A program made the position numbers and the translations under genes. DNA of 64,000 nt from Nitratidesulfovibrio sp. SRB-5. GTDB taxonomy: Bacteria > Desulfobacterota > Desulfovibrionia > Desulfovibrionales > Desulfovibrionaceae. The stretch's first letter is position 1. Each line of letters starts with the position of its first letter. The notes below the pieces were generated by a model. That model saw nothing but the letters and a program-made list of their open reading frames with translations, ran no database searches and was not told where the DNA came from. This document shows positions 16,896 through 26,395 of this stretch, in pieces. Where the stretch lies: the NCBI RefSeq assembly GCF_019931275.1, contig NZ_JAIOTY010000004.1, positions 58,092 through 122,091 of the forward strand, given 5' to 3'.

Positions 16896-18650
16896 ATGCA
16901 CACGGACACGCGCCCCCATCTGGTGGTGCTGGGGCTGGACGGCCTGCCGTTCTCGCTGGCCCGCCACCTTTGCGCCCAGGGCCGCACCCCCAACCTTGCC
17001 CGCATCGCCGCATCCCCCAACGCGTCGGCCCTTGCCGCCGAGCTTCCCGACCTTTCGCCGGTGAACTGGACCTCGTTCTACACGGCGTCCGGCCCGGAAA
17101 CGCACGGGGTGTACGGCTTTACGCGGTTCAACGTGACCACCCGGCAGCTGTCGCTGGCCGACTTCTCGCAGGTGGCCGCGCCCACCATCTTCGACCGCCT
17201 GGGCGAGCGCGGGCTGACCAGCCGGGTCGTCAACCTGCCCAATACCTACCCGGCGCGGCCCATTCCGGGCATGCTGGTTTCCGGGTTCGTGGCGCACGAC
17301 CTGGCGCGGGCGGTGCATCCGCCGTTCCTGCTGGGGCCGCTGACCGGGGCGGGCTACCGGCTGGAGGCCGACACCGCGCGCGGCGGCTCGGACCCAGCCC
17401 ACCTGCTGGCGGAACTGCGCGCCACGCTGGCCTCGCGCCGCGCCGCGCTGCGCCTGCTGTGGCCCGACCTTGCGTGGAACCTGTTCGTGCTGGTGCTGAC
17501 GGAAACCGACAGGCTGTTCCACTTTCTGTGGGATGCGGTGACCGACGAAGGACACCCGCAACACCCCGCGTGCATGGAATTTCTGGCGGAATGGGATGCG
17601 CTGCTGGGCGAGGTGCTGGACCTCGTCAAGGCCCTTTCCGCGCGCGACGGCCGCCCGGTGCGTCTGCTGGCGCTGGCCGACCACGGCTTCGGCCCGGTGC
17701 GGGCAGAGGTGGACCTGAACGCCTGGCTGCGCGGGCAGGGCCTGCTGCGCCAGGTCACGCCCGGCGGCGTGGAGCAGTGCCACGAGCTGGACGCCACCAC
17801 CCTGCACCCGGCCAGCGCGGCCTTTGCGCTGGACCCGGGCCGCATCTACCTGCGTACCCGCCGCCGCTTCCCCGACGGCACGCTGGACGACGCGGCGGGG
17901 CGGCGGCTGGCCGAGCGGCTGCGGCGCGAGCTGATGGAACTGACCTTCGAGGGCGCGCCGGTGTTCCGCGCCGTGCTCACGGCGGACGAGGCCTACGGGC
18001 CGGAGGTGCCGGGGCAGGGGGCGCTGGGCCAGGCCGGATTCAGCCAGCCCGGTTCGTGTCTGACTGGAACGGAGTCGGACGTTGCCGGGGCAGGCAAACG
18101 GCTGTTGCCCGGCACGGGCCAATCCGGCCCGGCTTCCGGCCCTGTCGCAGCCTCTGGTCCGGAAGACGGCCCGCCCCTGCGCTGGGCCGCGCCGGATCTG
18201 GTCTGCGTGCCCGCCTACGGCTTCGACCTGAAGGCCAAGTGGAACCGCAGCCAGATATTCGGCCTGCCGGAACAGTACGGGCGCACCGGTACCCATACCC
18301 CGGACGACGCCTTCTGGTACGATTCGCAGGCCGGACAGCCCGGCATTGCCGCGCCGGTTTCGGTGCGTGACGTGGGCGCGCTTGTGCTGCGCCACTTCGG
18401 GCTGGATGCGCCGGAGCGCACCGCGGGATATCCGGCGGTGCTCACCGGGCAGGCGGACTGGCGCGGCGCGAAGGTGTCCGCGCTGGGGCATGGCAGCCCC
18501 GCGTCCGGTGCTGCGCCCGGCGCGCCTGCTACGCCCGTCGCGTCCGGTGCTGCGTCCAGCGCGTCCAGTGCTTCCGCCGCGCCCGGCCCGACGCACACCG
18601 ACGTTTCGTCTGCGGCGCTTTCCGATAGCACAGCCATCCGCACGCGCTGA
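16896..18650 (+). CDS. alkaline phosphatase superfamily (type I phosphodiesterase) protein
   Basis: A 584-residue enzyme of the type I phosphodiesterase/nucleotide pyrophosphatase group. Metal-binding Asp15 lies in VVLGLDGLPF, the likely nucleophile Thr59 in SPVNWTSFYT, and the second metal pair Asp263-His264 in ADHGFGPV. There is no signal peptide. Residues about 360-425 are a Gly/Pro/Ser-rich insertion, and the last 55 residues are an Ala/Ser-rich low-complexity tail. ATG 16896 is preferred because upstream sequence in frame is repeat-like. The substrate is unknown. It is followed 56 bases later by the UvrD-type helicase, with which it may be cotranscribed. Confidence 0.8.
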   Translation: MHTDTRPHLVVLGLDGLPFSLARHLCAQGRTPNLARIAASPNASALAAELPDLSPVNWTSFYTASGPETHGVYGFTRFNVTTRQLSLADFSQVAAPTIFDRLGERGLTSRVVNLPNTYPARPIPGMLVSGFVAHDLARAVHPPFLLGPLTGAGYRLEADTARGGSDPAHLLAELRATLASRRAALRLLWPDLAWNLFVLVLTETDRLFHFLWDAVTDEGHPQHPACMEFLAEWDALLGEVLDLVKALSARDGRPVRLLALADHGFGPVRAEVDLNAWLRGQGLLRQVTPGGVEQCHELDATTLHPASAAFALDPGRIYLRTRRRFPDGTLDDAAGRRLAERLRRELMELTFEGAPVFRAVLTADEAYGPEVPGQGALGQAGFSQPGSCLTGTESDVAGAGKRLLPGTGQSGPASGPVAASGPEDGPPLRWAAPDLVCVPAYGFDLKAKWNRSQIFGLPEQYGRTGTHTPDDAFWYDSQAGQPGIAAPVSVRDVGALVLRHFGLDAPERTAGYPAVLTGQADWRGAKVSALGHGSPASGAAPGAPATPVASGAASSASSASAAPGPTHTDVSSAALSDSTAIRTR

Positions 18651-18706
18651 GCCCTGCCACGACACACTTTTCACCGTAAACGCACCGACAAGCATCCGGC
18701 AACCAT

Positions 18707-21082
18707 ATGATAGATTATCGAAGCGAACTGAACCCCGCCCAGTATCAGGCCGCCACAACCCTGGAAGGCCCTGTGCTGGTCATTGCCGGTGCGGGCAGCG
18801 GCAAGACGCGCACCATCGTCTACCGGCTGGCCAATCTGGTGGAGCAGGGCGTGCCCGCTTCCGCCATCCTGCTGCTGACCTTCACCCGCAAGTCCGCGCG
18901 CGAAATGCTGCACCGGGCCGGGCGGCTGCTGGAACACAGCGCCACCGCCGCCGTGCACGGCGGCGTGCACGGGGTTACCGGGGTGCAGGGCGGCACCTTT
19001 CACGCCTTCGCCTATTCGGTGCTGCGCCAGTTTCGCCCCTCGGGCTACGAGGCGGGCGACCTTACCGTCATGGACGGCGCGGACATCGTGGACGCGGTGC
19101 GCCACTGCAAGGACAATCTGGGCATCGGCAAGGGCGACCGCTCCTTCCCGCGCACCCAGAACATCGTGGGGCTCATCAGCAAGTCCCGCAACAAGGAACT
19201 GGACATCGACGAGGTAATCCGGCGCGAGGCGTTCCACCTGCTGGTGCACGCCGAGGGCATTGGCCGCATCGCCGCCGCCTACCACGCCTATCGTCGCGAG
19301 CACGGCCTGCTGGACTACGACGACCTGCTGTTCGAACTGGAGCGGCTGCTGCGCGAACGGGCCGACGTGCTGGACTGGTGCCGCGCCAGGTTCCGCTACA
19401 TCATGGTGGACGAATACCAGGACACCAACCTGGTGCAGGCCCGGCTGGTACACCTGCTGGCGGGCGAGGGCGGCAACGTCATGGCCGTGGGCGACGACGC
19501 CCAGTCCATCTACGCCTTTCGCGGGGCGGACGTGCGCAACATCCTGGATTTCCCCAAGCTGTTCCCCGCCGCGCAGATCATCAAGCTGGAAGAGAACTAC
19601 CGCTCGGTGCAGCCGGTGCTGGACCTGACCAACGCCATCCTGGCGGAGGCTCCGCAGGCCTACCGCAAGAAGCTGTTCGCCGCGCGCGAAGGGGGCGACA
19701 GGCCGCAGGTGGTGCGCCCGCTCAGCGACCTGACCCAGGCCTCGCTGGTGGTGTCGCGCATCGTGGAATTTCTGCGCAGCTACCCGCCGCACGACATCGC
19801 CGTGCTGTTCCGGGCGGGGTACCAGTCGTACCATGTGGAAGTGCAGCTGAACAAACTGGGCGTGAAGTTCCGCAAGTACGGCGGGCTGCGCTATTCGGAG
19901 GCGGCCCACGTCAAGGATGTGCTGTCCTACGCGCGCCTGGTGCTGAACCCGCTGGACCTGCCCGCGTTCCAGCGCATTGCCGCCATGTCCAAGGGTGTGG
20001 GGCCCAAGACCACCCTCAAGCTGTACGACGTGGCCCGGCAGGGCAACCCGGAGGCCACCAGCCGCGCCTGCCTGCGCTACCCCGAACTGCGCGCCGACCT
20101 GGACCTGCTGGACGGCCTGCGCAAGCGCCCGCACACGCCCACCTCGCTGCTCGAAGAGGTGATGGAGCACTACAAGCCGCGAATGGAGGCCGCCTTCCCC
20201 GACGACTGGCCACGCAGGCAGCAGGGGCTGGAACAACTGCTCCAGATTGCCGCATCCTACCGCGACCTGGACCTGTTCATCTCCGACCTGTCGCTGGAAG
20301 ACCCCGGCGAGGAAGAGGAAAACCGCGACAGCGTGGTGCTTTCCACCATCCACTCGGCCAAGGGGCTGGAGTGGGGCGCGGTGCTGCTCATCGACCTTGT
20401 GGAAGAACGCTTTCCTTCGCGGCACGCCATTGCCCGCGCCGAAGACTTCGAGGAAGAGCGGCGGCTGATGTACGTGGCCTGCACCCGCGCCCGCGACCAC
20501 CTGTGCCTGTTCGTGCCCGCCAGCCTGTACAGCCGGGGCGACGGCGGCAACCAGCCCGCCGTGCCCAGCCCCTTTGTGCGCGAATTGCCCGCCCATCTGT
20601 TCGACGAGATGCACGAAAGCTATTCCGGCGGGCTGATGCGCCGGGATGTGCAGAATGGACAGCGCGGGGCGGGTTTTGGCGGCGGCAGGGGCGGAGTGGG
20701 TGGCGGCGGCTTTGCGCAGGGAAACCGCTTTGACGGCGCGCCCGGCATTCCCCGTCCGCCCATGTTCGCGGAAGGGACCACGCCGGGCCGGGCAGGGGGG
20801 GGCGCGGGCCGTCCGCTGCCGCCGACGGCGTACTCCGGCGGTGCGCGGCCCGGCGCGCAAGGTGGCGGGCAATCCGGCGGCCAGCCTGCCGCCGCTGCCG
20901 CCGCGCCTTCGCTGCTGTCCGGCGGCACGGCCCCGGCGGGCCAGTGCGGCTACTGCACCCACCGCATCTTCGGGCGCGGCAAGATCGTGCAGCACCTGCC
21001 GCCCGACAAGTACCGCGTGAACTTTCCCGGTTTCGGCCTCAAGGTTATCATGGCCGAATACCTGACGCTGGAATCCGACTGA
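18707..21082 (+). CDS. UvrD/PcrA-type superfamily 1 DNA helicase
   Basis: A 791-residue 3'-5' helicase. Motifs: AGAGSGKT at 27-34, TFTRKSAREM near 66, VDEYQDTN at 234-241, GDDAQSIYAFRGA near 262, LSTIHSAKGLEW near 545 and YVACTRARDHL near 589. Residues about 640-745 are a Gly/Ala/Pro-rich linker. The last 45 residues (CGYCTHRIFGRGKIV) resemble the C-terminal Tudor-like domain by which PcrA/UvrD contacts RNA polymerase. Expected roles are nucleotide excision repair, removal of stalled polymerase and recombination intermediates. The start is ATG 18707. Weak ribosome-binding sequence precedes it. Confidence 0.9.
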   Translation: MIDYRSELNPAQYQAATTLEGPVLVIAGAGSGKTRTIVYRLANLVEQGVPASAILLLTFTRKSAREMLHRAGRLLEHSATAAVHGGVHGVTGVQGGTFHAFAYSVLRQFRPSGYEAGDLTVMDGADIVDAVRHCKDNLGIGKGDRSFPRTQNIVGLISKSRNKELDIDEVIRREAFHLLVHAEGIGRIAAAYHAYRREHGLLDYDDLLFELERLLRERADVLDWCRARFRYIMVDEYQDTNLVQARLVHLLAGEGGNVMAVGDDAQSIYAFRGADVRNILDFPKLFPAAQIIKLEENYRSVQPVLDLTNAILAEAPQAYRKKLFAAREGGDRPQVVRPLSDLTQASLVVSRIVEFLRSYPPHDIAVLFRAGYQSYHVEVQLNKLGVKFRKYGGLRYSEAAHVKDVLSYARLVLNPLDLPAFQRIAAMSKGVGPKTTLKLYDVARQGNPEATSRACLRYPELRADLDLLDGLRKRPHTPTSLLEEVMEHYKPRMEAAFPDDWPRRQQGLEQLLQIAASYRDLDLFISDLSLEDPGEEEENRDSVVLSTIHSAKGLEWGAVLLIDLVEERFPSRHAIARAEDFEEERRLMYVACTRARDHLCLFVPASLYSRGDGGNQPAVPSPFVRELPAHLFDEMHESYSGGLMRRDVQNGQRGAGFGGGRGGVGGGGFAQGNRFDGAPGIPRPPMFAEGTTPGRAGGGAGRPLPPTAYSGGARPGAQGGGQSGGQPAAAAAAPSLLSGGTAPAGQCGYCTHRIFGRGKIVQHLPPDKYRVNFPGFGLKVIMAEYLTLESD

Positions 21083-21228
21083 CGCGGGCAGCGTCGCCAG
21101 GCCGATGCGGCATGGCGGCATGCTCTGGCGGCGCGAAAGGCGTCGCCCGCCCCTGAAGGCACTGGCGACACGGCATGTTGTCGCAGCGCCGCAGGGGTGT
21201 TCAACAGCACATTCGCAGGAGCCTTCGC

Positions 21229-22326
21229 ATGACCCGGCTTGCCTCCGAGGACGATTTCCTCGCCGCCATCGACCGCCATTTCACCAATGCCCATCCCCAT
21301 CTGTGCGTGGGGCGCGGCGACGACTGCGCCGTCATCGCCTGCCCGCCGCGCATGGCCGTGAGCACCGACCTGTTCAACGAGCACAGCCACTTCCGCACCA
21401 GCTACTTCACCCCCGGCGACATAGGCCACAAGGCCCTGGCCGTGAACATCAGCGACCTGGCCGCCAGCGGCGCGCGTCCGCTGGGCTTCAGCCTGGCCCT
21501 CACCGCGCCTGCCGACCTTTCGCGCGAGTTCTGCGACGAAATGCTGGGCGCCATGGCCGCGCTGGCCCGCGAATACGACATGGCCCTGTCCGGCGGCGAC
21601 CTGACCCGTGGCGATGCCCTGTCCCTGTGCATCACCGTGTGGGGTGGGGCTGCGCCGCGCCCTGTCCGTGCCGCTGCCCTGAAAGAGGGAGGGGAAGGCA
21701 ACGTGGCTGGTGACGCATCCGAAGTCGCCCCCGTCGGCACCCGCCCGCAACCCGCCGCCGGGGGGGCATCGCCCTTTCTGCGCCGGGGCGGCTGCCAGCC
21801 GGGCGACCAACTGTTTCTTGTGGGTCGCGTGGGTCTGGCCCGCGTGGGCTTGCTGGCGCTGGAAAGCATGGGGGCAGAGGCTGCGCGCCTGTACCCCGAG
21901 GCGTGCCGCGCCCACTTGCGCCCGCGTCCCCAGGTGGCGGCGGGGCAGGCGCTGGCGGCCATCTGCGGTACCGGCGATGCGCGCATCGCGCTCATGGACG
22001 TGTCCGACGGCCTTGCGCGCGACCTGCCCCGGCTCATCGGCGCGGACCGGGGCAGCGGCCTGGGCGCGGAACTGGTCATGGACGCCGAAGCCCTGCCCGG
22101 CGAGGTGCGCGCCTACGCCCTGGCCAACGACCTGGACCCCGTGGACACGGCCTTCACCGGCGGCGAGGACTACGCACTGCTGGGTTGCTGCCGACCGGCC
22201 ATGTTCGAGGCGGTGCGTGCCGCCGTGCCCGGCCTGATCCCGCTGGGCCGGGTCACCGCCGATGGCATGGTGCTGGTCAATGGTGACTTGCCCGCGTCCG
22301 CCGGGTTCGACCATTTTTCGGGGTAA
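21229..22326 (+). CDS. thiL: thiamine-monophosphate kinase
   Basis: A 365-residue ThiL, which phosphorylates thiamine monophosphate to thiamine pyrophosphate. Visible motifs: GRGDDCAVI near residue 28, STDLFNEHSHF near 47, KALAVNISDLAASGA near 66 (metal-binding Asp), GGDLTRGD near 124, MDVSDGLARDLPRL near 257 and GGEDYALLG near 310. Between the two domains, about 45 residues (bases 21640-21780) of Gly/Ala/Pro-rich sequence are inserted relative to the usual protein. ATG 21229 follows CAGGAG. The gene is not linked to other thiamine genes here. Confidence 0.9.
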   Translation: MTRLASEDDFLAAIDRHFTNAHPHLCVGRGDDCAVIACPPRMAVSTDLFNEHSHFRTSYFTPGDIGHKALAVNISDLAASGARPLGFSLALTAPADLSREFCDEMLGAMAALAREYDMALSGGDLTRGDALSLCITVWGGAAPRPVRAAALKEGGEGNVAGDASEVAPVGTRPQPAAGGASPFLRRGGCQPGDQLFLVGRVGLARVGLLALESMGAEAARLYPEACRAHLRPRPQVAAGQALAAICGTGDARIALMDVSDGLARDLPRLIGADRGSGLGAELVMDAEALPGEVRAYALANDLDPVDTAFTGGEDYALLGCCRPAMFEAVRAAVPGLIPLGRVTADGMVLVNGDLPASAGFDHFSG

Positions 22327-22375
22327 GAGCCACAGGGCACGGGATTGGGAAGCGCGTTGATTCGACGGACCAATT

Positions 22376-22438
22376 AAAAAGTTTGGGGGGATGGGGGTAC
22401 GGGGGAAGGAGCCCCTTTTCAAAGGGGCCCTTCCCCCG
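22376..22438. repeat. large intergenic hairpin, family copy A
   Basis: AAAAAGTTTGGGGGG is followed by a near-perfect hairpin whose arms are GGGGGAAGG-AGCCCCTTT and AAAGGGGC-CCTTCCCCC. The same layout occurs at 52768-52826, and expanded versions at 25176-25270 and 27497-27617. Because the A-run is on the left, the T-run of a terminator would be on the minus strand, opposite to both neighbouring genes. Confidence 0.75.
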
Positions 22439-22469
22439 CACTCTCCCCGCATAGACCAGAGAGGTGACC

Positions 22470-23627
22470 ATGGACACCACCCTGCGGCCCATCGGCGTCA
22501 TCGTGTCGCCGCTCACGGATCTTTCGCAGTGCCCCAAGCAGGGCGACGAGGGTGCGCCCGAGGCATGGGTGGAGATTGCCGCCCCCTACGTGCCCGGTCT
22601 GGACACCCTGACGCCGGGCCTGTCCCTGACCCTGCTCACCTGGCTGCACCGTGCCGATCGCCATGTGCTGTCCGTGCACCCGCGCGGCGACACGCGTCGC
22701 CCCAGACGCGGCGTGTTCAACACCCGCTCGCCCGCCCGGCCCAACCCGGTGGGCCTGCACGAGGTGCGCCTGCTGGAACTGGCCCCCGGCACGGACGGCG
22801 GCGTGCGCCTGCGCGTGGCCCCGCTGGAGGCGCTGGACGGCACGCCGGTCATCGACATCAAGACCTCGTACCGCCAGCGGCAGCCGGTCCCGTCATCCGG
22901 GGGCGACTCGGGCGGGGGCAGTGCAGACCACGCTGGTAATACGTTTCGTGTGACGAAAACGAGTGCGAATGGTAATGCGAATGGCAGTGCATCCGTACAC
23001 GTTGTCTCCGGCTCGGCCCCCTCGCCATGGGGAGAGGGCATCCCCGACGGCCATGCCGACGAGTTGCGGCGCATCTGCCTGCGCGGCTGGCAGCGCGGCC
23101 TGTATTCCGGGTTCAACGGCAACGCCAGTCTGCGTATCGGCTCGGCCTGCCTGCTGACCTGCTCCGGCGCAGCAAAAGGCGACCTTGGCCCCGGCGACCT
23201 CGCGCTGGTGGACATCGCTTCCGGCGCGGTGCTGGCCGGGGGCAAGCCTTCGTCCGAAGGGGCCATGCATCTGGCCATCTATCGTGCCCGGCCCGACGCC
23301 ATGGCCGTGGTGCACACCCATCCGCCGCGCCTGCTGGCCCTTGGCGCACTGGTCGGGCCGGACGACATGTTGCGCCTGCCCATCTACGAATCGGAGCTGT
23401 TGGGTGGGCAACTGGGCTTTGCGCCCGCCCACGCCCCCGGCACGCAGGAACTGGCCGACGCCGTGGCCGCTGCCGCCGTCACCCGCGACGCGGTGTGGAT
23501 GGAACGCCACGGCCTGTGCTGCGCCGGGCCTTCCGCCGCCCGAGCCCTGGCCCTGGCCGAGGAACTGGAGCATCTGGCCGGGGTGCAGCTGGCCGTGCTG
23601 TCCGCCCATGCCAAGCTGCGGGATTGA
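22470..23627 (+). CDS. fusion of TrmO-type methyltransferase and class II aldolase domains
   Basis: A 385-residue two-domain protein. Residues 1-130 match the TrmO/TsaA (YaeB) family, SAM-dependent enzymes modifying tRNA N6-threonylcarbamoyladenosine: the hallmark [20 protein letters not shown] and the [11 protein letters not shown] block are present. After a low-complexity linker, residues about 185-375 form a class II aldolase/adducin domain: [10 protein letters not shown], the [11 protein letters not shown] block, metal ligands VVHTHPPR and [11 protein letters not shown] 22470 (GAGAGG upstream) is preferred over GTG 22464. The joint biochemical role is not obvious. The aldolase half suggests sugar-phosphate or methylthioribulose-type chemistry. 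Confidence 0.82.
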   Translation: MDTTLRPIGVIVSPLTDLSQCPKQGDEGAPEAWVEIAAPYVPGLDTLTPGLSLTLLTWLHRADRHVLSVHPRGDTRRPRRGVFNTRSPARPNPVGLHEVRLLELAPGTDGGVRLRVAPLEALDGTPVIDIKTSYRQRQPVPSSGGDSGGGSADHAGNTFRVTKTSANGNANGSASVHVVSGSAPSPWGEGIPDGHADELRRICLRGWQRGLYSGFNGNASLRIGSACLLTCSGAAKGDLGPGDLALVDIASGAVLAGGKPSSEGAMHLAIYRARPDAMAVVHTHPPRLLALGALVGPDDMLRLPIYESELLGGQLGFAPAHAPGTQELADAVAAAAVTRDAVWMERHGLCCAGPSAARALALAEELEHLAGVQLAVLSAHAKLRD

Positions 23628-23774
23628 TCGGCGCGGCGCACCCTTGGCGGGGTCTTCATCCGCCTCGCCGCCTTGCGTCCGTCACACGGAACGGCTAGAT
23701 TCGCCACCTTGCGGCCATGCACCGGGCAAACGCGGCACACGCCAGCGCTTGTCCGCGTCCGTCAGGCCGCGTTC

Positions 23775-23855
23775 CGGCAGTCTTTTCGGGGTCCTGCCCC
23801 GGCAACCTTTTTGGGGCCTTGCCCCGCAACCCCTTGGGGGAATTCCCCGCGCGAG
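23775..23855 (+). repeat. tandem short hairpins upstream of hisI
   Basis: Three successive GGGG/CCCC hairpins (CGGGGTCCTGCCCCGG, TGGGGCCTTGCCCC, CCCCTTGGGGG) separated by CAACCTTTTT-like spacers, forming about two copies of a 25-base unit, end just before the hisI ribosome-binding site. They could act as a leader or attenuator of the hisI-hisG pair. No His-rich leader peptide was found. Confidence 0.5.
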
Positions 23856-23865
23856 GACATCGCAC

Positions 23866-24267
23866 ATGGCTCAGGCTTCCGACGCCGCACAAGGCTTCCG
23901 TCCCGATTTTGCGAAAATGAACGGTCTCGTGCCTGCCATCGCCCAGTGCGCCGCCACCGGCGAAGTGCTGATGATGGCCTGGATGAACGAAGAAGCATGG
24001 GACGCCACCCTCGCAACCGGCGAGGCGCATTACTTCAGCCGCAGCCGTGGCCGGTTGTGGCACAAGGGCGGCACGTCGGGCCATACCCAGCATATCAAGG
24101 CCGTGCGCCTGGACTGCGACAGCGACACCGTGCTGCTGCTCGTGGATCAGAAGGGCGGCGCGGCCTGCCATGAAGGGTACCGCAGCTGTTTCTACCGAGA
24201 GCTTACGGACGGCGAACCCGTCATCTGCTCGCCCCGCGTGTTCGACCCCAAGGAGGTCTACAAATAA
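23866..24267 (+). CDS. hisI: phosphoribosyl-AMP cyclohydrolase
   Basis: A 133-residue HisI, the third step of histidine synthesis (opening of the adenine ring of phosphoribosyl-AMP). Motifs: [27 protein letters not shown], the metal-binding [20 protein letters not shown] and the Cys pair of GYRSCFYR. There is no fused HisE pyrophosphohydrolase domain. ATG 23866 has GAGGA upstream. The stop overlaps the hisG start codon by one base (TAATG), so the two are translationally coupled. Confidence 0.96.
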   Translation: MAQASDAAQGFRPDFAKMNGLVPAIAQCAATGEVLMMAWMNEEAWDATLATGEAHYFSRSRGRLWHKGGTSGHTQHIKAVRLDCDSDTVLLLVDQKGGAACHEGYRSCFYRELTDGEPVICSPRVFDPKEVYK

Positions 24268-25148
24268 TGTCCGGCAACAACATGCTGAAGATCGGCATTC
24301 CCAAGGGCTCGCTCGAAGAAGCCACCGTGAACCTGTTCGCCCGCTCCGGGTGGAAGATCCGCAAGCATCATCGCAACTACTTTCCGGAAATCAACGACCC
24401 GGAACTGACCGCGCGCCTCTGCCGGGTGCAGGAAATTCCCCGCTACCTCGAAGACGGCGTGCTCGACGTGGGGCTGACCGGCAAGGACTGGCTGCTGGAA
24501 ACCGGGGCCGACGTGGTCACCGTGTCCGACCTGATCTACTCCAAGGTCAGCAACCGCCCGGCCCGCTGGGTGCTGGCCGTGGCCGGCGATTCGCCCTACG
24601 TGCGACCGGAAGACCTTGCCGGGTGCACCATCGCCACCGAACTGCTGGGCGTTACCCGCCGCTACTTCGAAGACGCGGGCATCCCCGTCAAGGTGCAGTA
24701 TTCCTGGGGCGCCACAGAGGCCAAGGTGGTGGAAGGCCTGGCCGACGCCATCGTCGAGGTCACCGAAACCGGCACCACCATCAAGGCCCACGGCCTGCGC
24801 ATCATCGCCGAGGTGCTGCTGACCAACACCGTGCTCATCGCGGGCAAGGCCGCCTGGGCCGACCCGTGGAAGCGCGCCAAGATCGAGCAGATCGACCTGC
24901 TGCTGCAAGGCGCGCTGCGCGCCGATTCGCTGGTGGGCCTGAAGATGAACGTGCCCGCCCACAATCTGGACGCCGTGCTCGACCAGCTGCCCAGCCTCAA
25001 TTCGCCCACCGTGGCCGGGCTGCGCGACAGCACCTGGTACGCCGTGGAAATCGTGGTGGAAAACGACCTCGTGCGCGACCTCATTCCCCGTCTGCGCTCC
25101 GCCGGTGCCGAAGGCATCATCGAGTACTCGCTGAACAAGGTCATTTAG
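24267..25148 (+). CDS. hisG: ATP phosphoribosyltransferase, long form
   Basis: A 293-residue HisG, the first and feedback-regulated step of histidine synthesis. KIGIPKGSLEEATVNLF at the start, GVLDVGLTGKDWLLETGAD near 68 and the PRPP-binding ETGTTIKAHGLRII near 168 are characteristic. The length and C-terminal domain (about 215-290) identify the long form, with the ACT-like allosteric domain that binds histidine, so no separate HisZ is expected. An AAGGAGG site lies in the end of hisI. Confidence 0.97.
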   Translation: MSGNNMLKIGIPKGSLEEATVNLFARSGWKIRKHHRNYFPEINDPELTARLCRVQEIPRYLEDGVLDVGLTGKDWLLETGADVVTVSDLIYSKVSNRPARWVLAVAGDSPYVRPEDLAGCTIATELLGVTRRYFEDAGIPVKVQYSWGATEAKVVEGLADAIVEVTETGTTIKAHGLRIIAEVLLTNTVLIAGKAAWADPWKRAKIEQIDLLLQGALRADSLVGLKMNVPAHNLDAVLDQLPSLNSPTVAGLRDSTWYAVEIVVENDLVRDLIPRLRSAGAEGIIEYSLNKVI

Positions 25149-25175
25149 AACCGGGTACATTGGGTTAAGAATGAA

Positions 25176-25270
25176 CCGGGGAGGGGACCTTTTGCGGCAA
25201 CCGTTAGACGAGCGCATCGCGCGAGTCTTACGGATGGCGACCGCAGAGCGAAAAAGGTCTCCCTCCCCGG
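25176..25270. repeat. large intergenic hairpin with inner module, family copy B
   Basis: The outer stem pairs CCGGGGAGGGGACCTTTT with AAAAAGGTCTCCCTCCCCGG. The inner loop of about 55 bases holds the module GAGCGCATCGCGCGAG...CGGATGGCGACCGCAGAG, which recurs in copy C at 27554-27596. It lies just downstream of hisG and may also end its transcript. A degenerate second inner-module-like stretch follows at 25285-25325. Confidence 0.75.
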
Positions 25271-25441
25271 ACCCCGCTTTGCTGTCCTCATCCGTAATGC
25301 TCGAAGACTCGCATAACGGCTGAGGCTCCCCCCTAAAAATTGCCACTGCGGCGGTCAGTCTGGATATAAAAGGCAGGGGCCTCGCAGTGGTTCTGGACAT
25401 TTGCCCCTGTGTGAAAGGGGCCGTCCGCCGGAGGCCGTCCC

Positions 25442-26392
25442 ATGCCCGCACATCCGTTCCTGCCCCGCGAACTCTACGGCATCATCGGCCATCCCCTCGG
25501 CCATACCATGAGCCCCCTGCTGCACAACTGGGGCTTCGGCCTGCTGGACATCCCCGCCGTGTACATGGCCTGGCCGCTGGAGCCGGGCCACGTGGGAGAT
25601 TTCATCACCGCCGTGCGCACCCTGCCCATACGCGGTGCCAGCGTCACCATTCCCCACAAGCAAGCCGTGCTGCCCCTGCTGGACGGCGTCAGCGAGCGCG
25701 CCCGCGCCGTGGGTGCGGTGAACACCCTGTACTGGCGCGACGGCCAGCTGCTGGGCGAAAATACCGACGTTACCGGCTTTCTGGCCCCGTTGCGCCAGCG
25801 GGCGGCAGCAGGGTGGCGGTGCGAAAGGGCGCTGGTGCTGGGCAACGGCGGCGCGGCCCGCGCCGTGCTGGCCGGCCTGCGCGAGCTTGGCCCCGCCGGT
25901 GACGGCGTGGTGGGCGCGGTGGGCGTCACCGGGCGCAACGCGGAAAAGGCCGCCCCGCTGGCCGCCGAGTTCGGCGCGGAAGGGGTGGACTGGGATGCGC
26001 GCGTCCACTGGGGCGCGGACCTTGTGGTCAACACCACGCCCATGGGCATGTCCGGCGAGCGACAGGGCGACACCGCATTTCCGGCACAGGGGTTTGCGGC
26101 GCAGGGAGTTGCGGCGGCAGGGGGAGATGGACGGCGCGGTCTGGCCTACGACCTTGTCTACAACCCGCTGCGCACCCGCTTCCTGTCCGAGGCCACCGAC
26201 GCGGGCTGGGATACGCAGGATGGTCTGGGCATGTTCGTGGAGCAGGGCCGCGAACAGTTCCGCCTGTGGACCGGGCTGGAACTGCCCGCCGAAGGCGCGC
26301 GCACCCTGGTTGCCGTGGCCCTTGGGCTGGGCGACGTGGCCGTGGGCCGCGTCTGCGGCCAGTGCGAACTGCCCGGTCTGGGCAAGGGCTAA
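25442..26392 (+). CDS. aroE: shikimate dehydrogenase
   Basis: A 316-residue NADP-dependent AroE, reducing 3-dehydroshikimate to shikimate. Substrate site: GHTMSPLLHN near 19 and the catalytic Lys in ASVTIPHKQAVLPLL near 77, then the Asp of ENTDVTGF near 107. Nucleotide site: GNGGAARAVLAGL near 136. NTTPMGMSG and EQGREQFRLWTG close the fold. Several Ala/Gly-rich stretches (residues about 210-235) make it longer than the usual 270-290. The start is ATG 25442 after CGGAGG. It is four bases from the next gene, so both are probably cotranscribed. Confidence 0.93.
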   Translation: MPAHPFLPRELYGIIGHPLGHTMSPLLHNWGFGLLDIPAVYMAWPLEPGHVGDFITAVRTLPIRGASVTIPHKQAVLPLLDGVSERARAVGAVNTLYWRDGQLLGENTDVTGFLAPLRQRAAAGWRCERALVLGNGGAARAVLAGLRELGPAGDGVVGAVGVTGRNAEKAAPLAAEFGAEGVDWDARVHWGADLVVNTTPMGMSGERQGDTAFPAQGFAAQGVAAAGGDGRRGLAYDLVYNPLRTRFLSEATDAGWDTQDGLGMFVEQGREQFRLWTGLELPAEGARTLVAVALGLGDVAVGRVCGQCELPGLGKG

Positions 26393-26395
26393 GGC

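Noticed and set aside
16647..18758. Very long minus-strand frame opposite the phosphodiesterase gene
   Set aside because: Mirror frame of a high-GC gene. It lacks domain motifs, whereas the plus-strand protein has clear catalytic residues.
18671..21121. 816-residue minus-strand frame opposite the UvrD gene
   Set aside because: Val/Gly/His/Gln-rich shadow caused by GC bias. The plus strand has all helicase motifs.
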